Assembly: GCA_022842595.1 (NCBI GenBank)
Contig: JALHPF010000002.1
Span: 1 to 64,000, forward strand
Source: Rubrivivax sp.
GTDB lineage: Bacteria; Pseudomonadota; Gammaproteobacteria; Burkholderiales; Burkholderiaceae_C
Direction: 5' to 3'
DNA: 64,000 bases
A program made the position numbers and the translations under genes. Positions 29,749-37,478 of the stretch are shown here, one piece after another. Each line of letters starts with the position of its first letter. Positions within the stretch are counted from its first letter, which is position 1. Below the pieces are notes generated by a model. It searched no databases. It was not told the DNA's origin and was given only the letters and a program-made list of their open reading frames with translations.

Positions 29749-30495
29749 TCACAGCGTCCGCAGCACCAGTCCGATCCCCACCCCCACGCAGAGTATGCCG
29801 ACGGCACGCCGCAGCAGCTGCGCATCCACTGCATGCGCCAGGTGCACGCCGGCCCAGACCCCGAGAACCTCGAGCACGGTCAAGCCAGCCGCCAGCGGGA
29901 AGTCGATCGTGCCGTGCATCGCATGGCCCACGCTGCCCGACAGTGCCGCCAGGATCTGAATGACTTGGCTGGAGCCTATGGCGGCGAGCGGCGCAAAGCC
30001 GGCGAGCACCATCATCGGCACCATCAGCGCCGGGCCGCCGACGCCGGTGAGGCCGGATCCGAATCCTGTCAGTGCGCCGATGCCCAGCAGCAGCAGCAGC
30101 CGAAGACGGGGCCGTGTGGAGAAGACGGCGCTGCGCGCAGCCGACCCGCTGGCCAGCGTGTAGGCCCCCGCGCCGACGATCAGCAGGCCGAGGATCAGTG
30201 CCAGCGCAGCACCGTCGAGCCTGGCGTTGGCCCAGGCGCCGACAATGCCGAACAGGAAGGCACCGACGCACAGCGGCGCCGTCAGCGCCCAGTCGATGCT
30301 GCCGCGGGCCTGGAACAACCAGCTTCCCACCAGGCCGGTGAAGATGAAGGTGAACAGCGAAGTCGCCATCGCCGTCTGGATCGTCAGCCCACCCAGCAAC
30401 TCCAGCGCCGGAATCAGCAGCACGCCGCCGATGCCGACCGCACCGATCAGCACGCCCACCAGCAGCGCCACCAGGGCCAGGGCGAACAGGCTCAT
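29749..30495 (-). CDS. TauE/SafE-family anion (sulfite) exporter
   Basis: 248 residues with about eight hydrophobic segments and two internally related halves (VGVLIGAVGIGGVLLIPAL; GIGALTGFGSGLTGVGGPAL), the hallmark of the TauE/SafE family. Members export sulfite, sulfoacetate or related anions. It is the last gene of the SulP-SoeABC operon, 43 bp after soeC, so cytoplasmic sulfite overflow is the likely cargo; direction and specificity are inference. Confidence 0.85.
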   Translation of the reverse strand: MSLFALALVALLVGVLIGAVGIGGVLLIPALELLGGLTIQTAMATSLFTFIFTGLVGSWLFQARGSIDWALTAPLCVGAFLFGIVGAWANARLDGAALALILGLLIVGAGAYTLASGSAARSAVFSTRPRLRLLLLLGIGALTGFGSGLTGVGGPALMVPMMVLAGFAPLAAIGSSQVIQILAALSGSVGHAMHGTIDFPLAAGLTVLEVLGVWAGVHLAHAVDAQLLRRAVGILCVGVGIGLVLRTL

Positions 30496-30538
30496 CGCTC
30501 AGTTCCGGCGCCGGTGGACGGTGTGCTTGCCGCGGGTG

Positions 30539-31480
30539 CTACGAGATGGCCTGGTAGTACAGATTCTGCGGGTGCCGCGACTGCGCAAAGAAGAACCAGC
30601 GCTCGGCGATGAGGCCCGTGTATTGAACGACGAAGGCCAGCACCAGCAGTGCCGTCGAGCTCCGAGCAAGCCCCATACCAAGCAGCAGGAGCGGCAGCAC
30701 GAAGGCCATCATCAGGAAGATCCACTTCATGTTCTTCAGGAACAGCCGGCTGCGACCATGGAAGAACTCCCGCGTGTTGTACGAGCCGCCCATGAACCCC
30801 TGCGAGGTCTGCACGATGCGCGGGTGGTGGATACCGGTGGCCGTCTGCAGGTTCGATTTCGGCTTCAGGCGGCTGTTGCGCACCAGGGCCGCACTGCGCG
30901 TGCCCAGGCCCAGCAGAGTGAAGCCGATCGCGCCCAGCGCATAGGCCGGCATCAGGCTGTCGGCACCGAAGGCTGCGTAGGCGGCCGCCAGCGTCAAGCC
31001 GGAGGCGCAGCCCAGCACCCCGTAGTTGACGACGGTCAGCGGGCTGGCCCATTCCTGCAGGAACTTGATGCACGCGTAGATCATTCCGGTGCATATGAAG
31101 AGCGTCACACACAGCAAGGCCGCCAGCGCACCGACGACCAGGGTGCCCGACCACGCGAACCAGTGGCCAAGACCGTAGAGGCCCAGCAAGGCCATGAACG
31201 AGGGCAGCGCGATGCCTTCGCGCGAGAGCCAGGACGTACGCCACATCGCCAGCGCCCGCCAGGCGCGCTCGGGGTGCCCCAGGTGGAACAGGGAGGCGAT
31301 CGCACCCAGGCCGGTGAAGACCAGCGCGATCCCGCTGCCGACGGCGAAGAAGCCGCGCCCGGGGGGCACCGCCAGCACGCCCATGGCCTGCGCGAGTTCG
31401 GCGGCAAAAAGGCCGAGGAAGAGACCTTGTCCGACGCCGATCAGCGTGGTCAGGAAGATGACCGAAAAACCGGGATGCAT
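30539..31480 (-). CDS. soeC: SoeC-like membrane anchor (DmsC/NrfD type)
   Basis: 313 residues with eight or so membrane helices, starting MHPGFSVIFLTTL as DmsC-type anchors do. It lies 13 bp behind the iron-sulfur subunit gene and completes a Mo-bisPGD/FeS/anchor triplet. In SoeABC the anchor passes electrons from sulfite oxidation into the quinone pool on the cytoplasmic side. A conserved-looking basic loop (ARNSRLKPKSNL-like) precedes the last helices. Distinction from DMSO-reductase anchors rests on the operon context. Confidence 0.8.
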   Translation of the reverse strand: MHPGFSVIFLTTLIGVGQGLFLGLFAAELAQAMGVLAVPPGRGFFAVGSGIALVFTGLGAIASLFHLGHPERAWRALAMWRTSWLSREGIALPSFMALLGLYGLGHWFAWSGTLVVGALAALLCVTLFICTGMIYACIKFLQEWASPLTVVNYGVLGCASGLTLAAAYAAFGADSLMPAYALGAIGFTLLGLGTRSAALVRNSRLKPKSNLQTATGIHHPRIVQTSQGFMGGSYNTREFFHGRSRLFLKNMKWIFLMMAFVLPLLLLGMGLARSSTALLVLAFVVQYTGLIAERWFFFAQSRHPQNLYYQAIS

Positions 31481-31493
31481 GGCGGCGTGTCCT

Positions 31494-32234
31494 TCAGCCC
31501 GAGAAGTTGGCTGCGTCGTCGAGCGTCGAGCGCGGGTGTGCGTCTGCGCGTGACGGCTGCTGGTCGATCTGCTGCGGGCTGTCAGGGCGCAGCAGTTCGT
31601 CGTCGCGGATGTTGATCACGGTCTTTCGCCGCGGCAGGTAGTGGTTGGACGGCGAAGTGCCCCATTCCGGCATCAGCGGGTAGCCGCCGCGTTCCCGGAT
31701 CGCGACCGAGACCTCGGATTGCGGGTCGTGCACGTCGCCGAACAGGCGCGCGTTGGTCGGGCAGGCCATCACGCAGGCTGGGCGACGGTCCTGTTGCGGC
31801 AGCGCCTCGCTGTAGATGCGGTCCACGCACAAGGTGCACTTGGTCATCACCTGGCGTTTTTCGTCCAGTTCGCGAACGCCATAGGGGCAGGCCCAGGCGC
31901 AGTAGCCGCAGCCGATGCACTTGTCGTAGTCGATCAGGACGATGCCGTCCGAAGCGCGCTTGTAGCTGGCACCCGTGGGGCACACCGGCACGCAGGGCGG
32001 GTCTTCGCAGTGCAGGCAGGACTTCGGGAAATGCACGGTCTGCGTGTCGGGGAACTCGCCGACCTCGAAGGTCTGCACGCGGTTGAAGAAGGTGCCGGCC
32101 GGGTCTTCGTCGTAGGGCCGCAGGTCGGCCAGTGCGCCGGCGCTGCCGGAGGTGTTCCACGACTTGCAGCTGGTGACGCAGGCTTGGCAGCCCACACAGA
32201 CATTCAGGTCGATGACAAGGGCGAGTTGGCTCAT
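31494..32234 (-). CDS. soeB: SoeB-like four-cluster iron-sulfur subunit
   Basis: 246 residues with four 4Fe-4S cysteine groups: CVGCQACVTSC near 13-23, CLHCEDPPCVPVCP near 72-85, CIGCGYCAWACPYG near 105-118, and CTLCVDR with CVMACP near 132-160. No signal peptide is present, consistent with a cytoplasmic enzyme. It connects the Mo subunit to the membrane anchor. The start at 32234 (MSQLALVIDLNVCVGC) is the natural N-terminus; the frame continues upstream inside soeA without homology. The C-terminal about 40 residues are polar and extend beyond the cluster fold. Confidence 0.85.
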   Translation of the reverse strand: MSQLALVIDLNVCVGCQACVTSCKSWNTSGSAGALADLRPYDEDPAGTFFNRVQTFEVGEFPDTQTVHFPKSCLHCEDPPCVPVCPTGASYKRASDGIVLIDYDKCIGCGYCAWACPYGVRELDEKRQVMTKCTLCVDRIYSEALPQQDRRPACVMACPTNARLFGDVHDPQSEVSVAIRERGGYPLMPEWGTSPSNHYLPRRKTVINIRDDELLRPDSPQQIDQQPSRADAHPRSTLDDAANFSG

Positions 32235-32269
32235 TCGAAGGCTCCGCAGCTTGGGGACAGTCTCATCGC

Positions 32270-35182
32270 CTAGTCCCGTTCCGGCTGCGCACGGCCGGCG
32301 AACAGGGCCAGCCAGCCGGCGCGCAGGGTCTGCATTCCCGGGTAGCGCGACAAGGGCGCGAACTGAGGTGCGCTCTCCTTGGGTTCGTCGACTGCTGCCT
32401 TGCGGATGCGCACACGCACGTCGTACCACCCGGCCTGGCCGGTGACCGGGTCGGAGTTCGACAGCGGACTCGCGCCGTCGACCCCCGGCAGTTCTTCGGT
32501 GATGAGGTGGTTGAGCAGGAAACCCTTGCGCGACTCGTTGGCCGTCGGGCCCAGGTTCCAGGCACCGGCCGCCTTGCCGATCGCGTTCCAGGTCCAGACC
32601 GTGCCAGGCTCGACCGCTTCGCTGTAGCGGCACATGCAGCGCACCTGGCCCCACGCCGACTCGACCCAGATCCAGTCGTCGTCTGCGATGCCTTGCGCGC
32701 GTGCCGTCAGCGGGTTCACGAACAGATAGTTGTGGCTGTGGATCTGCCGCAGCCAGGCGTTCTGCGAATCCCAGGAGTGGTACATCGCCATCGGCCGCTG
32801 CGTCACCGCGTTGAGCGGGAAGGCCTCGCCGTCCGTGGCCTGCATTTCCAGCGGTTCGTGGAAGAAGGGCAGGGGGTCGAAGTAGGTCTCGATGCGTCCG
32901 CGCAGATGATCCGGTGGCTGTTTGCCGGCGCGTTTGCCCTGGGCCGCCAGGCGGAAGCGCTGCATCACGTCGGAATAGATGTGGATCAGGATCGGGTCGG
33001 CGTCGCGGCGCATGCGAACGCTCTTCGACCAGTTCAGGTAACCCTGGTTCCAGTTGCGCATGTACTGGTAGGAAGGCGGCAGCTCGTGATGGAAGACGCA
33101 GTTGTTCTTCTCGTACATCTCCCACTGCTTCGGGTTGGGCTCGCCGCAGATCGACTTGCTGCCGTCGACGCCGCGCCAGCCGGCGAGAAAGCCGATGCCC
33201 GATCCTGGCGCGGTCTCGTAGTTGACGACGAAGTCCGGGTAGTTCTTGAACTTGCGGCCACCCTCGGCGGTGGTGAAGGCCGGCAGCTTGAGCCGGCCGG
33301 CAAGCTCGACCAGCACTTCCTGGAAAGGCTTGCAGTCGCCCAGCGGTGCCACCACGGGAATGCGCACGGCGTCCACTGGTCCGTCGAACTCGGATATCGG
33401 CCGGTCCAGGATGGACATCACGTCATGACGTTCGAGGTAGGTGGTGTCGGGCAGCACCAGGTCGGCGAATGCGGTCGTCTCCGACTGGAAGGCATCGCAG
33501 ACCACCAGGAACGGAATCTTGTAGCCGCCGTCGGCGTCCTTGCCGTTCAGCATGCGCCGGACCTCGGAGGTGTTCATGCTCGAGTTCCAGGCCATGTTGG
33601 CCATGAAGATCAGCAGCGTGTCGATCCGGTAGGGGTCGCCGCGCCAGGCGTTGGTGATCACGTTGTGCATCAGGCCGTGCACCGACAGCGGGTGCTCCCA
33701 TGAGAAGGCCTTGTCGATGCGCACCGGCCTGCCGTCGTCGTCGACGCACAGGTCGTTCGGGTCGGCCGGAAAGCCCAGCGGCATGCCTTCCAGCGGACTG
33801 TTCGGCTTGACGTCCTGCGGCCCGCGCGGGGGCTTGGCGATGGGTGGGATCGCGCGCGGAAAGGGTGCCTTGTGCCTGAAGCCGCCAGGCCGGTCGATGG
33901 TGCCCAGCAAGGACATCAGCACCGCCAGCGCACGCACCGTCTGGAAGCCGTTCGAATGCGCGGCCAGCCCGCGCATCGCATGGAAGGCCACTGGATTGCC
34001 GGTCACCGTGGAATGCTCGACACCCCAGGAATCGGTCCAGGCGATCGGCAGATGGATCTTGTGGTCACGTGCAGTCACGCCCATCTCGTGCGCCAGGCGG
34101 TAAATGGTTTCAGCCGGAATGCCTGTCAGAGCAGCCGCCCACTCGGGCGTGTAGCCAGCCATGCGCTCGACCAGCAACTGGAAAGCCGGCTTGACCTGCC
34201 GTCCGTCGGGCAAGCGGTACTCGCCGCTCAGCCGCGGGTCGGTGCCCGGGGTGTGTGTGGGCACCAGGGTGTCGGTGTGGCGGTCCCACCAGTACTTGTT
34301 GTGCGGGTAGTCGGCGTTGACGACATCGCCCTCGGGGTTCATCGCAAAGAGGCCGAAATCGTCGTCGTCGGGTGTCTGGTTCACCAACTGGCCGGCATTG
34401 GTATAGCGGGTCAGGAACTCGCGGTCGTACAGGCCCTTGTCGATGATCACGTGGATCAGCGCAAGCAGCAGGGCGGCGTCTGTGCCTGGCTTGATCGGCA
34501 CCCATTCGTCGGCGATTGCCGAATAGCCGGTGCGGATCGGATTGATTGAGACAAAGCGGCCGCCGCCACGCTTGAACTTCGAAATGGCGATCTTCAGCGG
34601 GTTGGAGTGATGGTCCTCGGCGGTGCCGATCATCACGAACAGCTTGGCGCGGTCGAGGTCGGGCCCGCCGAACTCCCAGAAAGAACCGCCGATGGTGTAG
34701 ATCATCCCGGCCGCCATGTTGACCGAGCAGAAGCCGCCGTGCGCCGCGTAATTGGGCGTGCCGAACTGCTTGGCGAACAGCCCCGTCAGCGCCTGCATCT
34801 GGTCGCGACCGGTGAACAGGGCGAACTTCTTCGGGTCGGTCGAGCGGATCTGCGACAGGCGCTTTTCGAGCAGCTCGAAGGCCTGATCCCAGCTGATCTC
34901 GTCGAATGCGCCTTCGCCACGTTCGCTGCCGGGCCGGCGCAGCAGCGGCTTGGACAGGCGCGCCGGCGAGTTCTGCTTCATCACGCCCGAGGCACCCTTG
35001 GCGCAGATCACACCCTGGTTCAGCGGGTGATCGGGATTGCCGTCGATATAGCGCACCTCGCCGTCGCGCAGGTGCACGCGGATGCCGCAGCGGCAGGCGC
35101 ACATGTAGCAGGTCGTCTTGCGCACGTCGAGCGCGCCGATGTCCTCGCTGCGGAAGTTCGATAGGGGCTCTGATGAAGACAT
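32270..35182 (-). CDS. soeA: SoeA-like sulfite dehydrogenase, Mo-bisPGD catalytic subunit
   Basis: 970 residues, the size of SoeA. The N-terminus has CYMCACRCG and ICAKG (Cys25, 28, 32 and 60) ligating a 4Fe-4S cluster, then molybdopterin-oxidoreductase domains (GRDQMQALTGLFAKQFG, GTAEDHHSNPLK, INPIRTGYSAIADEW). There is no twin-arginine signal, so it is cytoplasmic, unlike polysulfide and thiosulfate reductases. With SoeB and SoeC it would oxidise cytoplasmic sulfite to sulfate into the quinone pool. It is flanked by SulP and TauE-type anion transporters, supporting a sulfite role. Another member of the DMSO reductase family cannot be fully excluded. Confidence 0.83.
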   Translation of the reverse strand: MSSSEPLSNFRSEDIGALDVRKTTCYMCACRCGIRVHLRDGEVRYIDGNPDHPLNQGVICAKGASGVMKQNSPARLSKPLLRRPGSERGEGAFDEISWDQAFELLEKRLSQIRSTDPKKFALFTGRDQMQALTGLFAKQFGTPNYAAHGGFCSVNMAAGMIYTIGGSFWEFGGPDLDRAKLFVMIGTAEDHHSNPLKIAISKFKRGGGRFVSINPIRTGYSAIADEWVPIKPGTDAALLLALIHVIIDKGLYDREFLTRYTNAGQLVNQTPDDDDFGLFAMNPEGDVVNADYPHNKYWWDRHTDTLVPTHTPGTDPRLSGEYRLPDGRQVKPAFQLLVERMAGYTPEWAAALTGIPAETIYRLAHEMGVTARDHKIHLPIAWTDSWGVEHSTVTGNPVAFHAMRGLAAHSNGFQTVRALAVLMSLLGTIDRPGGFRHKAPFPRAIPPIAKPPRGPQDVKPNSPLEGMPLGFPADPNDLCVDDDGRPVRIDKAFSWEHPLSVHGLMHNVITNAWRGDPYRIDTLLIFMANMAWNSSMNTSEVRRMLNGKDADGGYKIPFLVVCDAFQSETTAFADLVLPDTTYLERHDVMSILDRPISEFDGPVDAVRIPVVAPLGDCKPFQEVLVELAGRLKLPAFTTAEGGRKFKNYPDFVVNYETAPGSGIGFLAGWRGVDGSKSICGEPNPKQWEMYEKNNCVFHHELPPSYQYMRNWNQGYLNWSKSVRMRRDADPILIHIYSDVMQRFRLAAQGKRAGKQPPDHLRGRIETYFDPLPFFHEPLEMQATDGEAFPLNAVTQRPMAMYHSWDSQNAWLRQIHSHNYLFVNPLTARAQGIADDDWIWVESAWGQVRCMCRYSEAVEPGTVWTWNAIGKAAGAWNLGPTANESRKGFLLNHLITEELPGVDGASPLSNSDPVTGQAGWYDVRVRIRKAAVDEPKESAPQFAPLSRYPGMQTLRAGWLALFAGRAQPERD

Positions 35183-35215
35183 TTCCGGGTTCCTGGATCC
35201 TGAGAGACTGGGGTG

Positions 35216-37042
35216 TCAGCTGCTGCCCTGCAGCGGTGCTGGGCCATCGCCCGCCACGGCGGCTGCGTCGGCGCGCAGGCTGCCGTCCGGCAGCACGCGC
35301 TGGCATTGGCTGAAGATGCGGGTGGTGCAGCGTCTGCACACTTCGACGTCGAGCTGCGGGTAGATGGCATCGATCACGTTCGGGCCGATGGGGTGCAGGT
35401 TCTCGCGACCGATCTCCGCCAGGTGCCCGGATCGCGCGAGCACATCGACTGCGCCCGGGTGCAGGCGATGGAAGTGCAGGCCACCGCCCAGCCGACGCCG
35501 CCGGCGTGCTTCCTGGCCCAGCAGTTCGGCGCCCGAGCTGTCGATGAAATTGATGCCCGGTGCCAGCACCAGCAGATGCTTGTGCAGCGGCTGCACCGCA
35601 TCGACGTCGCGCAGGCTGCGCTGCACGTGGTCGACTGCGCCGAAGTAGATGGCACCGTCGACGAACAGCATCTTCAACTGGCAGCAATCGGGCTCGTTCG
35701 TCTGCGCGACGAAGTGCACGCTGTGGGGGCCAGGGGCCGGTACTGCGGCGCGGATTTCGGGGCGCGCCGTGCGTTCCAGGAAGATCAGCAGCGAGAGCAG
35801 AACGCCGACATAGATGGCGAATTCGAGCTGCAGGAACAGGGTGGCCGCGAAAGTGGTGCCGAGCACCGCCACTTCGCCGCGGCTGGTGCGCAGGATGCTG
35901 CGGATGCTGTGGAAATCGATCAGCGACCAGGCCACCACCAACAAAATGGCCGCCATCGACGCAATCGGGAGGAATCGCACGAAGGGTGCCAGCAGCACCA
36001 GCGTCAGCACCAGGAAGAGTGCCGAGAACACCGGTGCCAGCGGCGTCCGTGCGCCAGCCGTGTAGTTCACGCCGCTGCGGGTGAAGGAGCCGCTGGACAC
36101 ATAGCTCGAAGCGAAGCTGCCGAGAACGTTCGACAGCCCCTGGCCGATGAATTCCTGGCTGCTGTCGATGCGCTGACCCGACTTCAACGCGATCGCACGC
36201 GCGATGGCCACAGCCTCGGTCAAGGAAAGCATGGCCAGCGCCAGCGCGATCGGGGCCAGCTGGCGCAGCGTGTCGCCCGAGAGCACCGGCACCGACAGGG
36301 GCGGCAAGCTGCGCGGGATGGCGGACACGGTGGCAATGCCGGTGTCCGGTCCGAGCAGCAGGCCGAGCAGCAGCGCGAACAGACTGCCCGCCAGCATGGC
36401 CGCGATCATGTGAGGCACCCTCGGCCACCATGCGCGCGCGGCAAGACCGGTCGCCAGCGTGACGACGCCCACGGCCAGCGCCGCCGGGTTGGTCTGCGGC
36501 AGCCCCGTGAAGAAACCCGACAGGGCGTCGACAAAGGAGGCCGTTGCCGGCGCCTCGAACCCGAAGAAGTTCTTCAGCTGGCTGGTTGCGATCAGCACCG
36601 CTGCACCTGCAGTGAAGCCGACGACCACCGTGTGCGAGATGAAGTTGACCAACACACCCAGTCCCGCGACACCCATGGCCAGCATCAAGGCGCCGGTCAT
36701 GAAGGTCAATGTCAGCGCCAGCTGGATGTAGGCCGCACTGCCGGGTTCGGCCAGCGGGCTGAGCGTCGCGAAGATCACGATGGACAAGGCTGCGGTGGGA
36801 CCCGAGACCAGATGCCACGACGAACCAAACAGCGCGGCGACGATCACCGGCACGATGGCCGTGTACAGGCCGTACGCGGGCGGCAGGCCGGCAATGCTGG
36901 CGTAGGCCACGGCCTGCGGTACCAGGATGATCGTGCCCGTCAGCCCCGCGAGCAGGTCCGCGCGCACGCTGCGGCGGTCGACCATCGGCCACCAATGCAG
37001 CATCGGCAGCAGCCTTGCGAGCCAGCGAACGGTCGTTGCCAT
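35216..37042 (-). CDS. SulP/SLC26 anion transporter with STAS domain
   Basis: About 608 residues: ten to fourteen membrane helices with the SulP signature region (VPQAVAYASIAGLPPAYGLY), a STAS domain after about 430 (LKMLFVDGAIYFGAVDHV, FIDSSGAELLG), and a C-terminal tail with VCRRCTTRIFSQC, a cysteine cluster not needed for transport. The start at 37042 is chosen because AAAGGA precedes it and because an upstream GTG at 37141 would overlap the sigma-54 promoter. Members move sulfate, bicarbonate or other anions. As first gene of the soeABC-tauE operon it most likely handles sulfate or sulfite; direction is unknown. Confidence 0.84.
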   Translation of the reverse strand: MATTVRWLARLLPMLHWWPMVDRRSVRADLLAGLTGTIILVPQAVAYASIAGLPPAYGLYTAIVPVIVAALFGSSWHLVSGPTAALSIVIFATLSPLAEPGSAAYIQLALTLTFMTGALMLAMGVAGLGVLVNFISHTVVVGFTAGAAVLIATSQLKNFFGFEAPATASFVDALSGFFTGLPQTNPAALAVGVVTLATGLAARAWWPRVPHMIAAMLAGSLFALLLGLLLGPDTGIATVSAIPRSLPPLSVPVLSGDTLRQLAPIALALAMLSLTEAVAIARAIALKSGQRIDSSQEFIGQGLSNVLGSFASSYVSSGSFTRSGVNYTAGARTPLAPVFSALFLVLTLVLLAPFVRFLPIASMAAILLVVAWSLIDFHSIRSILRTSRGEVAVLGTTFAATLFLQLEFAIYVGVLLSLLIFLERTARPEIRAAVPAPGPHSVHFVAQTNEPDCCQLKMLFVDGAIYFGAVDHVQRSLRDVDAVQPLHKHLLVLAPGINFIDSSGAELLGQEARRRRRLGGGLHFHRLHPGAVDVLARSGHLAEIGRENLHPIGPNVIDAIYPQLDVEVCRRCTTRIFSQCQRVLPDGSLRADAAAVAGDGPAPLQGSS

Positions 37043-37125
37043 CGTTCCTTTGTGAAGGGCCTTCGACATCGCGATGCCGGGCGTCGAGCGGCGATGAATA
37101 CGCACATCGCCTGTGGGCTTGCTCA

Positions 37126-37140
37126 GCAAGCTTGGTGCCA
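37126..37140 (-). promoter_or_regulatory. Sigma-54 promoter of the SulP-soeABC-tauE operon
   Basis: On the minus strand the sequence is TGGCAC-caagc-TTGC, an exact match to the -24/-12 consensus with correct spacing. Transcription would start near 37115, about 70 bases before the SulP ATG at 37042. The NtrC-type activator at 27787-29244 is the obvious candidate partner. Confidence 0.75.
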
Positions 37141-37237
37141 CTGGCGGCGTGGCGTGCGCCCGGCAGCAGCAAGCGAGGCGCCGCGCGTGGTCGGGCCAGT
37201 CGGTGGCAGCAGCGCCTGTGCGCGACCTGTCGTCGGG

Positions 37238-37276
37238 CGTTTCGAATGGAAACGGGCCACGGTTTCCATAGGAAAC
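37238..37276. promoter_or_regulatory. Clustered GTTTC/GAAAC inverted repeats (candidate enhancer)
   Basis: CGTTTC (37238-37243) pairs with GAAACG (37249-37254); ATGGAAAC (37246-37253) pairs with GTTTCCAT (37262-37269); GTTTCC (37262-37267) pairs with GGAAAC (37271-37276). The overlapping repeats lie about 100 bp upstream of the minus-strand sigma-54 element and about 110-145 bp upstream of the plus-strand one, the usual distance for binding of an NtrC-type activator. Confidence 0.6.
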
Positions 37277-37337
37277 GCGATGCCGCAGCAGCGGTCAAGG
37301 CAAACCCTTGGAAGCGCCGCAGCACCGAACCTGGAAG

Positions 37338-37372
37338 GCCCGTTTCGACCCCACCAAGAGCCCGAAACGGGC
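37338..37372. promoter_or_regulatory. 10-bp inverted repeat with GTTTC/GAAAC cores
   Basis: GCCCGTTTCG (37338-37347) and CGAAACGGGC (37363-37372) are perfect inverted repeats with a 15-bp spacer, containing the same core as the cluster at 37238-37276. It ends 12 bp before the plus-strand sigma-54 element. It may be a third activator site, or a repressor or hairpin site specific to the oxygenase operon. Confidence 0.55.
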
Positions 37373-37384
37373 TCAGGCTGCATC

Positions 37385-37400
37385 AGGCACGGAGTGTGCA
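37385..37400 (+). promoter_or_regulatory. Candidate sigma-54 promoter of the oxygenase operon
   Basis: AGGCACGGAGTGTGCA keeps the essential GG and GC dinucleotides ten bases apart and matches the -24/-12 consensus TGGCAC-N5-TTGCA at most other positions. The start site would be near 37411, about 68 bases before the oxygenase ATG. It is weaker than the divergent element but has the right place and direction. Confidence 0.6.
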
Positions 37401-37478
37401 AAGAAGCACACGACACCGAAGCACGAACAGGCCATCCAGTCGGTGGCTGACACGCCTTCGCAACCCCCGGAGAGACCC

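Noticed and set aside
32270..35182. Polysulfide, thiosulfate or tetrathionate reductase catalytic subunit
   Set aside because: No twin-arginine signal peptide, and the length and neighbours (TauE/SafE, SulP) fit cytoplasmic SoeA better.
37139..37141. GTG at 37141 as SulP start
   Set aside because: It overlaps the sigma-54 promoter, and the ATG at 37042 has a good AAAGGA site.
34110..37325. Long minus-strand frame of about 1070 codons across SulP and soeA
   Set aside because: It is another frame of two well-supported genes, with Arg/Pro/Ala-rich composition and no domain.
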